Positions 1 to 11,779 of a stretch of 64,000 nt of DNA are shown one piece after another. Source of the stretch: Piliocolobus tephrosceles (taxonomy: Eukaryota > Chordata > Mammalia > Primates > Cercopithecidae); the NCBI RefSeq assembly GCF_002776525.5, contig NC_045436.1, forward strand, positions 164,810,756-164,874,755, given 5' to 3'. Positions within the stretch are counted from its first letter, which is position 1, and every line of letters begins with the position of its first letter. Below the pieces are notes generated by a model that worked only from the letters and a program-made list of their open reading frames with translations, had not been told where the DNA came from and did not search any database. A program made the translations under genes and the position numbers.

Positions 1-228
1 CGGGCAGATCACGAGGTCAGGAGATCGAGACCATCCTGGCTAACACGGTGAAACCCCGTCTCTACTAAAAAATACAAAAAACTAGCCGGGCGAGGTGGCG
101 GCGCCTGTAGTCCCAGCTATTCGGGAGGCTGAGGCGGGAGAATGGCGTGAATCCGGGAGGTGGAGCTTGCAGTGAGCTGAGATCCGGCCACTGCACTCCA
201 GCCCCGGCGGCAGAGGAAGACCCTGTCT

Positions 229-261
<33 letters not shown>

Positions 262-292
262 AAAAAGAAAAAAAGAAAAATAAAAGAAAGCT
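1..292 (+). repeat. AluY-type SINE, cut by the window edge
   Basis: The window opens inside an Alu left arm and runs through the middle A-rich linker, right arm and a long A tail (about 230-290) broken by G and T. The right arm has GATCCGGCCACTGC and the linker region ACTAGCCGGGCGAGG, variants I associate with Old World monkey AluY subfamilies rather than human AluY. The tail hosts the next Alu. Confidence 0.93.
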
Positions 293-293
293 T

Positions 294-583
294 AGCTGGG
301 CGTGGTGGCTCACGCCTGTAATCCCAGCACTTAGGGAGGCCAAGGCAGGCGGATCACGAGGTCAGGAGATCGAGACCATGCTGGCTAACGCAGTTAAACC
401 CCGTCTCTACTAAAAATACAAAAAACTAGCCGGGCGAGGTGGCGGGCGCCTGTAGTCCCAGCTACTCGGGAGGCTGAGGCAGGAGAATGGCGTGAACCCG
501 GGAGGCGGAGCTTGCAGTGAGCTGAGATCCGGCCACTGCACTCCAGCCTGGGCGACAGAGCGAGACTCCGTCTCAAAGAAAAG
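294..583 (+). repeat. Full-length AluY-type SINE inserted at the tail of the preceding Alu
   Basis: A complete dimeric Alu in the same orientation as its neighbour, with a very short A tail. It is flanked by the direct repeat AGAAAGCTT at 285-293 and 584-592, consistent with a target-site duplication made in the distal A-rich tail of the first Alu. It shares the monkey-type variants GATCCGGCCACTGC and ACTAGCCGGGCGAGG. Confidence 0.93.
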
Positions 584-831
584 AGAAAGCTTCCAGCATG
601 CCAGGTACTACGCTTAAAAAATAAAAGGGTATATTTGGAATATTGTCAGCCACCTAAGCCCTCATCCAGTTTATAAGGAGGCAGAAAAGGGTCCTAGAGT
701 GGCAGTCAGGTGTCAGTTTCATACGGACAGGGTGCATAGTGCAAATGAACGTTACATCCGTAATGATAGAGCTGCTGGGGCCCGAGGTGTGAAGTAGGAG
801 ATGGCATGTAATTTCAATTTGTTTTTTTCTT

Positions 832-1262
832 TCTAGATATATATATATAAAATACTTATGTTATATGTTAACTATTTGAGGCCTTATTTGTATTATATTA
901 TATATTATATATTGTTTAATATAATTATATATAATAATATGTATTATATGATATATTACATAAAATACATATTCTATATTCTGTTATAGAATATATTATA
1001 TATTCTATATATAATATATTCTATTATATATTTTATAATATGCTATATTATATTATATATTATATAGTATATATTATATGTTATATATATAAATTTTTTG
1101 TATAGCCATGATATATAGAATAGTGGTTTTATATATATAACCAGTGTTAGTTATAAGGAATTGTGAGAAGAAAAAAATAGAGTATCATTGTTTCTCTTCT
1201 GCTATCTCTGTCTACCTCTCTGTCTCTCCCTTTTATAATATATATTATATATATATATATAT
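832..1262. repeat. AT-rich low-complexity block with TA-rich inverted repeats
   Basis: Nearly pure A/T, made of TATAT, TATTATA and TTCTATA variants, densest at 832-1100 and again at 1228-1262, with a less biased stretch at 1140-1227. Many short self-complementary segments occur, so it can form cruciforms or hairpins on either strand. The 593-831 stretch before it shows nothing I recognise. Confidence 0.85.
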
Positions 1263-2030
1263 TTAACATTTTATCCATTTTAAGTGTTCAATTCAGTGGC
1301 ATTAAGTACATTCACAATGTTGTGCAACAGTCACTTCCATCCATCCCCAGAATGTTTTTATCATCACAAGCTGAAACTCTACCCATTAAACAATGATTCT
1401 CTATTTTTCTCTCCACAGAGTTCCTTATCACCACTCTCCTACTTTCTGTTTCTATGAATTTGCTTCTTTTAAGATATTTCAAATACGTGTAACCTGAGAA
1501 AAACTAATAACAACATTTGTCCTTTTGTGTCTGGCTTATTTCACTTAGCGTAATGTTTTCAAGGTTCATCAGTGCCATAGCATATGTGCGACTTTCATTC
1601 CTTTTTAAGGCCACATAATATTCCATTGTATGTATATTATGCCATCTTTTGTTTATCCATTCACCCATCAATGGCCATTTGGGTTGTTTCCACATTTGGG
1701 CGATTGTGAATAATGCTACTATGAACACTGCCGTGCAAATATCTGAATCCTTGCTTTTAATTCTTTAAACATACACGTAAAGGTAGAAACGCTGAGTCAA
1801 TGGTAATGCTACATTTAACTATTTGAGGCCTTACCATACCGTTTTCCTCAGTTGCACCACTTTACATTTCAACCAGCAATGCACCCATGTTCCAGTATCC
1901 ACGCATCCTTGCCAACACTTGATATTTTCTAGTGTTTGATATCAGCTTTCCTAAGAGGTGTTCTATAGTATCTCATTGTGATTTGATTTGCATTTCCCTA
2001 ATGAAAGGCATGTGATTTTGAATGTTATTA
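1263..2030 (-). repeat. Old LINE-1 fragment (ORF2 3' region), antisense
   Basis: On the minus strand, 1504-1728 reads as the decayed C-terminal part of L1 ORF2, with recognisable MWKQPKWP, EWINKRWH and TMEYYVALKRNE followed by NLENITLSEISQTQKDK. Flanking DNA continues as L1. Divergence from the modern L1 pattern suggests an old (L1M-age) copy. No intact reading frame. Confidence 0.8.
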
Positions 2031-2131
2031 TTTAAATGATATCGAGATATTAATCAGTTATTATTATTGCTGTCCTGTGATTCAGGAATAGGAGTATATT
2101 TGCATTTTAGAAATAAATTTGGATGTTTCAT

Positions 2132-2660
2132 TCAAGGCGAGGTGATGCCAGAGATGGAGAAGATGAGACCCATCCATAAATAGTAGGGGGGTGCATGGGG
2201 AATGTGAGAAGGACTTGACAGAGTAGATATGATGGGCTTTGAGGGGAAAGGAGAAGTCAAGACACCTCCTAAGTTTTTAGTATGACTTTCATGGGGCATG
2301 TGGTGGTCCTGTAGGAGAAAGACCTCTTGGATGTGAAGATAAATCCTGATCATGTTGCATTTGAGTATCTGTGAGATAGTCAAACCTAGAAGGTAGAAGC
2401 AATTATATGATTTTTAAGACCCAAAGTCTGAACTGGAGATAAAGATGTATATGTCATCAGAATATTGTTGATGATTGGAGGAAGCAGCATAGATGAGCTC
2501 ACATAGATAAAGTGAGGTCTGAGGATGTATTCCTGGGGAACATCAACATGTACATAAGTTGGGAAGATAAGAAGGAGCCTGTGAAGACTCAGAGAAATAA
2601 AGGGATAATGAGGACAGCAGAGTACTATGGAAGCTGACAAGGAGGAGAGTTTCAAGGAAT
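2132..2660 (-). repeat. Probable L2-type LINE, antisense 3' region
   Basis: Diffuse similarity to the antisense of the long L2 3' region: a stretch resembling 'gagataaagatgtatatgtc', then CCTGGGGAACATCAAC, then AGAAGGAGCCTGTGAAGACT. It is highly decayed. The identification rests on remembered family pattern, not alignment. Confidence 0.45.
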
Positions 2661-3924
2661 TACTGATTTCACTCCATCAAATCAAAACAAAGTCTCTTTC
2701 TATCTTATACTGGAACCCTGGTCTCTGTTCATTGAGCCACATCCTATATTTAAGTTCTAAGCCCAAATTCCAATTTCGTACACAGAATAGACACTGACAT
2801 CCACCACAACAGCTTATTCAGTGTTCCTCTTTACCTGAAACAAATTCTCCTCAGGGAGGCTGTATCTTGTGTAAAAGGAAATGAACATCCTTTGAGGCAA
2901 GAGTTGACAGAACTGAAATGCCTTCCAGTGTCAAGGCTGCAGTAGCTTCCATCATGATTCATTCTGAGCCCAAAGGCTTGGTGGCATTTTCAAGGCTTCT
3001 TCTCTTCTGTAGTGATGAAGAAGAACTGAAGAGAGGCATGGTTGACCCCATGCCTGATGTCTGGGGGTCAGTGGGTCACTGCGGGGAATTTAACCCTGCC
3101 TGGAATGCCTTCAGGAGCGTCAAGCTGTATCCTCTGTGTTCAGTGTGTGGTCAGCATACTTGACAACACTCTCCCTGGCCTCTGGTTCCCACTCTACTTC
3201 CCTGAAAGTCTTGACCTCCTAACCTAATTCCTACAATCTTCATTTTCCCTAGGACTGGACAATGCAGCCACTATTTGTTATCTCAGAATGGTCTCCTCAT
3301 AGCCCTATTGATGTGGAAATATGACTCATTCAGATTCCTTTGCTGCGTCTGTGCTACCACCTCTGTTTAGACCCCTTCCTGCTGGCACTAGCCCAGAAGT
3401 AGCTGGATTTACCTTCTACTTATAATTTATTAAAAGACTTCAAGCGTTCAATTCTTGATCATTTCAGTTCATTCTCAACTTTGCAGTGAGAAGTTTCCTC
3501 TGTGCCCATTGCCTTTGGCCATAATATTCCACCCCCAAATTACTGTAATTCTCAGGATTATAGTGAGTCATACCTTGGAATTAAGACATTCTGTGCCAGA
3601 ACAAATATGTTACCTAGAAAGGCTAGCATATTACATTGTCATTTCCTGTTAAGATCATGGCATAAATCAAACTGGTCATTATCCCATCACCAATAAGACT
3701 GTGAGAAACATAGAACAGATGTGTTTTCAAAGACTGATAGATATTCAATTTGTAAAGTTGCTTAGATATAACTTAGTTCTACTTCCCAGGTGATCTACAA
3801 ACCCCTTCTTTATAACACTGATCTGGTTACCCAGGTCCTGGTTGAACATTTCCTGTGACATAGAATAATCGATATACAAAACATACATATATCTGGAGAA
3901 TCTAATGTTTAAATGTTTTGGAGA
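2661..3924. other. Stretch with no recognised feature
   Basis: Mixed-composition DNA with short chance reading frames (for example 2918-3163 plus) that show no family motif and no coding bias I can see. No repeat signature recognised. Confidence 0.5.
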
Positions 3925-4220
3925 TTTTTTGTTTTGTTTTGTTTGGGTTCGAGCCAGGATCTTACTCTGTCACCCAGGCTGGAGTGCAGTGGCACAATCA
4001 CTGCTCACTGAAACTTTGACCTCCTAGGCTCAAGCGATCTGAGTAATTGGGAATACAGATGCACACCACCACACCCAGTTTATTTTTTTATTTTAATTTT
4101 TGTCAAGATGTGGACTCATTATGCTGCCCGGGCTGGTCTTGAACTCCTGAACTCAAGCGATCCTCTTGCCTCGGCCTCTTAAAGTGCTAGGATTACAGAC
4201 ATGAGCCACTGTGCTGGCCA
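3925..4220 (-). repeat. Old Alu (AluJ-like), antisense
   Basis: Starts with a T-rich tail, then the complement of an Alu right arm, linker and left arm ending in GCCACTGTGCTGGCC. Many substitutions and small indels relative to young Alus in the window point to an AluJ-age copy. Confidence 0.9.
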
Positions 4221-4289
4221 TGTTTAGATTCTTTACCTTGAACCCCAAACTACATTTTCTCCCTGGGAGAGCCTAGATTAAATTATATT

Positions 4290-4400
4290 CAAACGTTTGT
4301 TGAGCACCTGCTATATGCCAAGCACAATGCTGGGTGTGCTGGACACAACAGGAACCACAAGACTTGACTCTGTTCTCTATGAGCCCATGTCCTATTGGAG
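4290..4400 (-). repeat. L2 LINE 3' end, antisense
   Basis: TTGAGCACCTGCTATATGCC followed by AAGCACAATGCTGGGTG is the antisense of the conserved L2 3' end. It then decays into the 'total of ... in the category' zone seen in other copies here. Confidence 0.65.
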
Positions 4401-4600
4401 TGGTAGGATGATGTGTGGGAACAATACAATTGGACACCCTTGTTTAATTGTGACACCCTTGCTTCCCTTGCAAATTGGCTTAGCACATTCTTATCGTGCT
4501 TTTGTTTCTCTTTGTGAAAGACTCCAAACATCAAAACTATTTAAAGACCAGTTAGAGCTTCTTTCATTAGAATTCAGTTAGGAGACAATTCATCCAGCTT

Positions 4601-6404
4601 GTCTTGATTATGCCACAGAAGCTAAGTGAAAAAATCAGAATCTGAAAAGAAGAAACAAAAGCATTAAGTGCATCCAAAAATAAACGTGTTGAACCTGGGG
4701 ATAGTGTAAGAGTGGGGGGACTTTCTGAAAGCCACTTTGGAAATAGGATTTTAATGAAATTGGATTAATGACCTTAATCCTTTAAGGTCAAAGTTGAAAG
4801 AGTAGTCTATCTGGCTAATATCAAAGAGGTTTAATTTTTGTTGATTTGGAGATAAAGCAAGGATAAGCTTTTCATTATAAATATGTTTTTATAGTTGGAA
4901 AATAAGAAATAGAAGCAATCAGTAGTCACATATGTGCCCTGTGATCTGGTTCCTGTGAATATTTCCTGTAAATTTAAATTATAAATAATCATTTATAGTC
5001 CAGAAGCAGGGACAATGTGAATATGTAAAGCTGTTGAGATGCTATTTTTCCAAAGTTGGCTGGAAATAGTACCATACACAGGACAATGGAAAAGTACCGA
5101 TGGAAATAATATTATTGTCCAAGTATCCCAGACCCTTCAAGGACTTTCAGAACAATAACAACTTGAGAATTGTTACTCTTATGATTCAGTGATCAGAAGG
5201 CATTTCAGAAACAAGAATTGTATGAAATCTTGAGTCAGTCACACAAATTGCAAACAGATCTCCTGCAATGCCACTAGGAAGTGAATATGGTAGAAACAGC
5301 CCTTCTAAAGTTAATGAGAAAGATTCATGTTGTGGGGCTAGCATATGTCACAAGAACACAAAGAGGCCAATTATTTATATATGTTTTTAATGACTGTGCT
5401 TTCCTCCTCTTCTCTCGCTGCCCCCAATTACAACCAAAATTATTATTCATCTTTTGCCCAATTATTTCCCTACTATGCATATATTGTTGCTACTGATTTC
5501 ATCTGGAGGCATCTAGAATAAATGAGACATATGTGCAGGTTATGTTTTCCAAAAGCTAAATCTCAGGACAGGGTGATCCAGCTTAAAGTCACTGGAAGCT
5601 GCTTGGTTTCATGAACTCTTGAAGTGGTAACATCAATTAGTATGAGTTTCAAATTGGTCAACTTTTCAAATAAAAATCCAGTGTGCAAAGACAGTCTTGG
5701 AAAGCTTAAACTGAAAAACAGGATTCCTTAGGCTTTCAAATATATCTTGTGTTTCAATATTTTTACTTTAATTTACACACTAACCATACTATGCTCTTAT
5801 TGCTAAAAATCAGTTTGAAAAGGTCTATATTGTAATTGATCTCAAGACAAGTTTTACAAGCCTGGTGGTGAAGGCATTCTTATTAGTCTATTATCTGTCC
5901 CAGTTTTGTTCCCAGAGCAGAATTCTCTTGTGTGATCACTTAACTTGATTGCAAAACTTGTCTCCAAATGCAATGTTGCTATTTCCCAAAATCAAATTCA
6001 TCTCATAAAGGTCAGGGATTTTCCTGGCAGCGGACGTCCAAAAGAACACGCCACAAAGACTGCAGGCATTTTCTTTGGGGAATTAAAAAAGGTGCTCTGC
6101 CATTCAGAAGCATCATTAGACTAAGAGTGTGGTTCCCCAAGGGACTTCTTGAAAAGGCACCATATTTTCTTTAAATGTACAATTTCTTTTTTATTTTAAA
6201 TGTTAAAAATTGGAGACATCACTTTATAGTCACATCCTGTATTCTTTCAGTGAATGGCCAAGGGAGGGGAGGGAAGTGTGGACGTGTTCCTATAACAACA
6301 AATCAAACAATTGTGAAAAAGCACAAGGCATCTTGTTTGCTGTTAGTGACATTTGTGACCCCCTACAGCTTTCAGAGACATCCCTAAGTAGCAGTAGGTG
6401 TGTG
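4601..6404. other. Stretch with no recognised feature
   Basis: About 1.8 kb of AT-rich sequence. Short open frames (5281-5496, 5968-6174, 6175-6387) lack recognisable protein motifs. I see no repeat family and no splice-bounded coding pattern. Confidence 0.45.
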
Positions 6405-6645
6405 ACCTACTGTTGAAGTCCTAACCTCTAGTGTGAGGGTATTTCAAGATGAGTCTTTTGGGAGGTGATTAGGATTGGGTTAGGTCATGAGAGTGGGACC
6501 CTCGCCAGGGACTAAACTGGCCATCATCTTCATTGTGGACTTGCCAACTTCCAGAACTGTGAGAAAGTGAGAAACACCTGTTGTTTAAGCCACCCAGTCT
6601 TTGGTATTTTGTTATGGCAGCTATAGCTGACAAAGAAAGTAGGCA
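6405..6645 (+). mobile_element. MaLR-type (MLT1-like) solo LTR fragment
   Basis: Contains the MLT1-like series GTTGAAGTCCTAACCTC, GGGAGGTGATTAGG, TTCCAGAACTGTGAGAAA and GTTTAAGCCACCCAGTCT, ending near TTTTGTTATGGCAGC. No internal retroviral genes adjoin it, so it is a solo LTR relic of the non-autonomous MaLR group. Confidence 0.7.
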
Positions 6646-7254
6646 CACAAGCCTTTTAAAATGGCACAGACAAAATCAGGACGGTTGAATGAGAAGGAAG
6701 GTGAATGGAATTTTTCCCTGTGTGAACGTCTTTTCAGAACGCGTGCCTGAAGACGCTCAGTGGGGGTAACCCATTCCAGCAGCAGAGAAGGGACATGTCC
6801 TTTGTCGAGACATGTACTAAAACGCCCTAGGAACTTGGAAATAAAGGGAGAAAATGGTGTCTTCTGAGAATGAAGCTATAATAATAAAATGCATTACATT
6901 AGACATGTGCCAGAAAAACTATGAGACAGTAATTAAATGCATTACAGAGGAGTTTAGGAATAACCAAATATCCCATCAAGGAAACCTCCAGTAACTTCCA
7001 TGAGACAGGCTGGAAGTAATTGTAATTCTCTAAATGAAAACTTAATCAAACATATATGCCCTCCATACATTTTAATAGTTTGGGAAGGAAGGAGATGGCC
7101 AACCCTTAACACAGTAAAGGAAAGAAAGTCTCTAGGGCCAAAAGAAATCAGGAGAATTCAATTTCGTAAATATTTCATTCATAGTGGAGGCTCTGAACCC
7201 AGGGTTTATTGACAGTAACTTTCGAGGCCATCCAAATCCATCCTGAAATTTTAT

Positions 7255-7345
7255 TTACTCATTTATTCATTGGATAAATATGTATTTATCCATTTGCTGT
7301 TCACTGGAACAAATGCTATGTATTCATAACACGAGTCACACTCCT
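7255..7345 (-). repeat. Weak L2 3' end, antisense
   Basis: TTATTTACTCATTTATTCATTGG followed by A/T-rich decay resembles the antisense of the L2 terminal repeat. Low information. The flanking 6646-7254 and 7346-8000 hold nothing I recognise. Confidence 0.3.
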
Positions 7346-8000
7346 CATGCTTAGTGTTATGATGTGTGTAATAGTGTGTGTATATTTGTCTTTTCTAAAA
7401 GTTCTACCCCTTTAATCGGATTTTCAAATGACAAGGAATCACAGATCAATGAGCAATTTCGCTCACTCTATTTGATCATTATGATCCAGAAAACATCTGC
7501 CTCTTTATTATTTGTGAAAGATTTTTTTTTCTAGCTCAATAGTTAGCTTGCAAAATATATAAGGCAGACAGAAGAAATCCTGTGATCCTGAATTTGGGGG
7601 AGGGTGAAAGGGATGTGGGAGTCTAAGAACAAAGTGCTTGGAGAATTAGATGTTTAAATGTGTCTCCTAATGAAATACCCAATGATCAGCACCTTACAGT
7701 TTCTTAAGAAGAAAATGCCCATAGCTGCAAGATGAAGTCACATTTATTCCAATCCATACATATTAATAATTTTGTGAACAATTTTTAATAAAGATTTTAT
7801 AGCACAGAGCAGCTCTTTGGCAAACATAGCAGCCTAATTTCAGACGGAAACACTGGAACACTGGTAAAACTTAATGGCTCCCCAAAATTGTTTATCACAC
7901 TTTCTAAATGACAAACCAACTAAAGAACAAAAAGGGTGGAGGGGTGTTTAAAAGACAGAATGGGGAGACAGTTTGGTAGCAAATCTTGAGAAGTGAATGC

Positions 8001-8640
8001 AGTTCTCAGGTGGATTCTTTAATAAAATATAACCCAGATAATTGGATGTGATTTGTTTGCTTGTTTGTTTTTGAACTGGAAAACTCAACAGATTTCTCTC
8101 TTCTAATCCTGCCTGCAGGTCTCAGTTCTGAGCAGAACTGCCTGGTGGAAACATTTTGGCAGCTACTGTATATTGTATGCTTAACCAGGTTTTTAATCAT
8201 CCCGGACAGGGGGGACATTTTATTTCAAACTAAGAGCAGGCTATGAAATGGGAGGCTCATTAGGAACAAAAACAGAGGAGCTCCAATTAAACTAACTGTT
8301 CTCTGGCAAACCCCCAGTGTCTTGGAGGGTAAGTTTGTTTAACTAAGGTTTACAGAATAAACAAGTGTGCTTCAGGTGTCATTATGGGAAAGAAAGTCGA
8401 GGGATGACTCTCAATTGGTTTCTTCGTCAGATTACTTCTCATTTACTGACGCTTGGGACTGTTCAGAATCAGGGCTTCCCTTTGGCGCCATTGTTTTCTT
8501 CTGAGATAATTACTGAGGAGTGTTCAGAGCGCCATTAAATTCAGATCTCACCATTAGACTTCGGAACGTGGTTGCCTAATGATTACATTTCTTTCAGTGG
8601 CTTTGCTTTCAGAATGACTTTCTCTAAAGTAAAAAGATGG
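8001..8640. other. Repeat-free block with clustered TAAT motifs, possible conserved noncoding element
   Basis: No Alu, L1, L2 or MIR signature. It contains repeated homeodomain-type cores: CTCATTAGG (8257 area), CAATTAAAC, GATAATTACTG, CATTAAATTC and CTAATGATTACA. Short frames on both strands do not resemble proteins. Enhancer function is an inference from composition only. Confidence 0.3.
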
Positions 8641-8850
8641 CTACCAGAGACTAGGAAGGGAAGTTGGTGGGTGGGTGGGGGGCAGAGTAGAGATGGTTTA
8701 ACGGATACAAAAACACCTGGAAAGAATGAATAAGATCTAGTTTTTGAAAGCATGACAGGGTGACAATAGTCTATCTAAATATCCCATATAGTCCATAAAT
8801 ACATACATCTACTATGTAAACACAACAATTTAAAAAATGACTTTTTCTAA
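8630..8850 (+). repeat. Old L1 3' UTR fragment
   Basis: GGCTACCAGAGACTAGGAAG followed by GGTGGGTGGGTGGGG and then 'gcatgacagggtgacaatag' matches the pattern of the 3' UTR of mammalian-age L1M elements. Decayed and short. Confidence 0.5.
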
Positions 8851-9034
8851 ATCCTGGAACATGGACACTGCCAGTCCTCAGATCAGTCCTTGCCAATTCC
8901 TTGTCTTTTCTTGAATGACTTCTTTCTGTACAGGTGCTGCCATATATGGCATCTCAGGCCTTCAGAAAAACTCAGTTTCCCTTCCAAGACTTCTAGAAAT
9001 AGTGACTTTCAACATTCCATGCCCACTGCGTTCA

Positions 9035-9185
9035 CTTGAAGATCTTTAAAGACCACCAATGTGCAAACCCCATTCCCAGACCTGCTGATTTTAATTGATT
9101 TTGATTTTAATTGTGTTTTTCAAAGTTTTAAATTTGTAGTCGTATTATTTTAAGTTCTACTGGTGATTCTACTGGAACCACTGAT
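9035..9185 (-). mobile_element. Possible MER5-like hAT fragment
   Basis: AAACCCCATTCCCAGACCTGCTGATTTT and the closing GGTGATTCTACTGGAACCACTG resemble the MER5 group of short non-autonomous hAT elements. The middle is A/T expanded. Weak call. Confidence 0.3.
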
Positions 9186-9439
9186 TCAATGTTCCCTCTA
9201 CCTTATTCAGCAAGAGACCTTAGAAACTCAGCCAGGCACTGCCAGGAAATTCACTTGAAGTATATTCAGTGACATTTGTCCTCAAGAACAGAGAGAAGAA
9301 TTTGTTGTGAGACCTTGCCAAGCTGAATTATTTCCAGGTGCTACATCTTGTTCAGAACATCCCCTGTCACACCCCATTCTAAACCCCGAGTTAGGTCTGC
9401 CATGACAATACAACTGCCAATGTCATTCTTCATCAGACC

Positions 9440-9760
9440 TCTATGCTGTGTCACATGACACAGACACATCTCCCAGACACGGCTTGCACTTACCCATTCC
9501 CTGCCCCATGTCCTGGGCAAAATCCTATTTCTTCAAGATCAACTTTACTCCCATCTTTACCTCTGAAACACTCATTCTACCGACAGCAAATTTGCATTCT
9601 TCCATGCTTCTGTAGAATCTTGAACACATCTCCATCATAGCTCTTGATGTATAACAACATCATATATAATTTGACTTATCTGTTCTCCCAGTAGATTATG
9701 GTCCCTTAAAAAGAGACACCTAAAGCTTACAATGAGGAGTGGCAATGTCTGATTTATAGT
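9440..9760 (+). repeat. L2 LINE 3' region, sense
   Basis: CATTCCCTGCCCC, CTCTGAAACACTCATTC, TTCTTCCATGCTTCTG and 'tagattatggtcccttaaaa' follow the order of the L2 3' region in sense orientation, ending before a TTATAG remnant. 8851-9034 and 9186-9439 show nothing further. Confidence 0.5.
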
Positions 9761-9959
9761 TGGTCAAAAGCAAATTTCTTTCTGTCTTACGGCTTATGCA
9801 AGTCCTCTTCTTTTACATGGTATGTGCTGTTGTGAAATTTTACAAGAATGGGAAGAAATTCAATTGTTACTTCTTGGAAGAGGCCAGCAAGAAGCAACTC
9901 CCCAATCTGTCTCTATTACCTTACCCTGTTTTAATTCCTTTGTAGAATGTATGGAGCAT

Positions 9960-10090
9960 CTAAATTTCTCTTATCTACTTGTTTGTTATTTAGTGTCCAT
10001 TTTCTCCTCTGCATGCAGGTTTCTTAAGGGCAGACGCTATCTTATCAGGACCCAGCATAGTGCCTTCATCTACATAGCAAAGATTGTCTC
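9960..10090 (+). repeat. L2 LINE 3' end, sense
   Basis: GTCCATTTTCTCCTCTGCATG, GGTTTCTTAAGGGCAGACGC and 'acccagcatagtgccttcat' follow the L2 3' terminal order. Confidence 0.5.
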
Positions 10091-10099
10091 TTGACCAGC

Positions 10100-10260
10100 T
10101 TTCAAAGTAGATAGACCTGAGTTCAAATTCTGGCTCTACCAATTCTGATGTGTGTACCTTGTTGAGATGCATAGTCTCTCTATGCCTCGATTGCCTCCAT
10201 TTTAAGGCTCTCTCTTGCTCTCCTATTGATATAAACACTTTTAAGGGCATGAAGTGGGAA
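10100..10260 (+). repeat. MIR SINE, sense
   Basis: GACCTGAGTTCAAATTCTGGCTCTACCA is the MIR core, followed by decayed versions of the 'tgtgtgacctt', 'ctctatgcctc' and 'ccatttt' segments in the expected order. Confidence 0.7.
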
Positions 10261-11779
10261 AGATAAACACTATTTTTAGTGAGTAGATCAACCAAAATTT
10301 GCATGCAAATTTCAGAAAAATGTAAATGTCAGGGGAAAGAGTATGTTTTAGAATAAAAATAATTGGATAATACTCCCCTGGTAGAGATGCTACTGTGATT
10401 AAATGAGAAGGTATTCGAGACACCTAAGTGAGGGCCTGTCCTTCCTCCTTCACTATAACCAAAGTCACTCTGCATTCAAACTATGTAAGCATTCCGGATA
10501 TGAGGCCTCTTCAATTCTATCCTTCTATTTTCAAATAAAGTTGTGCCAAACCATATTTATGGTGAAATTCTTCATACTTGTCATACTGTCCAGCATCATT
10601 TGGGAACCCATTTGGTCTGAGTTCTCAGGCAGGTTATATGTAGAAAAAATGGTAGATAGATACTGTGTTTTAAGGAAGTTCACTTAATAAATAAATATGA
10701 AATATAAATTATCTTAATCATCTCAATTAGAATTGAGCCAATTAAAGCTTTCTATGATTAGGCTTTTTGGTATTTATTCAGAAAACACTTCAATAAGTGG
10801 GGAAAAGTGAGAAGGCCCTAATGATTACTTGTTAGTTTTATCTGCATGATACCCATACTGCTGAAGATTATATTCTCCTGATTATTTGAGAAGCAGGTAA
10901 CTCGATTATCAAAGCAGGGAAAAACATGTGGCTGGCTCTGCCTGTGTACTGAGCCACTCCATGTGACCGGATGTCAGGGGAAACTCGTGGACTTTCCAAA
11001 CATCTGATCTGCAGCTCACATTATAATCTGGGAACCCCTGTTTTTATTGGGTTTGTTTGTTTGTTTGTTTGTTTTTACAAGGAACCTCTGGCTGTCATAT
11101 AAGCATTAACTCCCATAATAGTACAATATTTTATTTGACAAGGTCTATACTTTTGTTATTCACATGAGTTTAAGTTTTTCTAAGCCAAAGCCAAATAATA
11201 CCTTATTGGTCCCTCCACATTCAGAGATGTTCCATCTCGTCTCCTCTCTCTCTACATTGACTACTTCCCCTCTGCTTGCTCTTCAATATGTGTTTATGTC
11301 ATGCTTGCACCACTCTGTTCCTACATCCTGTCCTCTCCCCTTTAACAGTTTTTAATCCCATAAAACAGAAACATACCTGTTTCAATTCTGCAGCTAACAT
11401 CTCCACGTGATTGCGTTTCCATCCTTACTGATCTTCTGTACCAGTGACACCCATATTGCAAAAATGAAGTCACTTTTAACTTCTGTGGAACTGTATGCAT
11501 TTGAAGCTAATTATAATTCATGAAGTGTGAAAAAGAAAATTATTTTTGGCTTTTGACACAAGGCATTCCCTCTCTGCTTCCAACTCCTTTGTTCTCTCCC
11601 ACAGTAATTGTGGTAGGTGCCTCCTCTTCTGTAACATTCTCCAGGACTCTCACCTTGACTGTGTTACTCTTGCCTTGGGGAGTCTCACACATTGCAGTGG
11701 TGTGGACCATCGCCTCTGTGTGGACTGTCTCTCCAGGATATCTTGACAGCGATGGTGCAGGGATACAGTGAACTCAATA
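10261..11779. other. Stretch with a (TTTG)n tract, otherwise unassigned
   Basis: Mostly unassigned AT-rich sequence. A short TTTG microsatellite sits at about 11048-11075. The 11220-11779 part is C/T-rich and may be the upstream part of the L2 element called next, but I cannot place its boundary. Confidence 0.4.

Noticed and set aside
832..1262. Replication origin or scaffold-attachment element based on AT-richness
   Set aside because: AT content alone is not evidence. The block looks like ordinary low-complexity expansion.
2918..3163. Candidate small coding exon
   Set aside because: 81-codon frame with no splice-site pair, no family match and a second overlapping frame of similar quality.
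11520..11771. Overlapping plus-strand open frames in two phases, gene-like at first sight
   Set aside because: C/T-rich sequence adjoining an L2 copy lacks stops in several frames; no protein family recognised.
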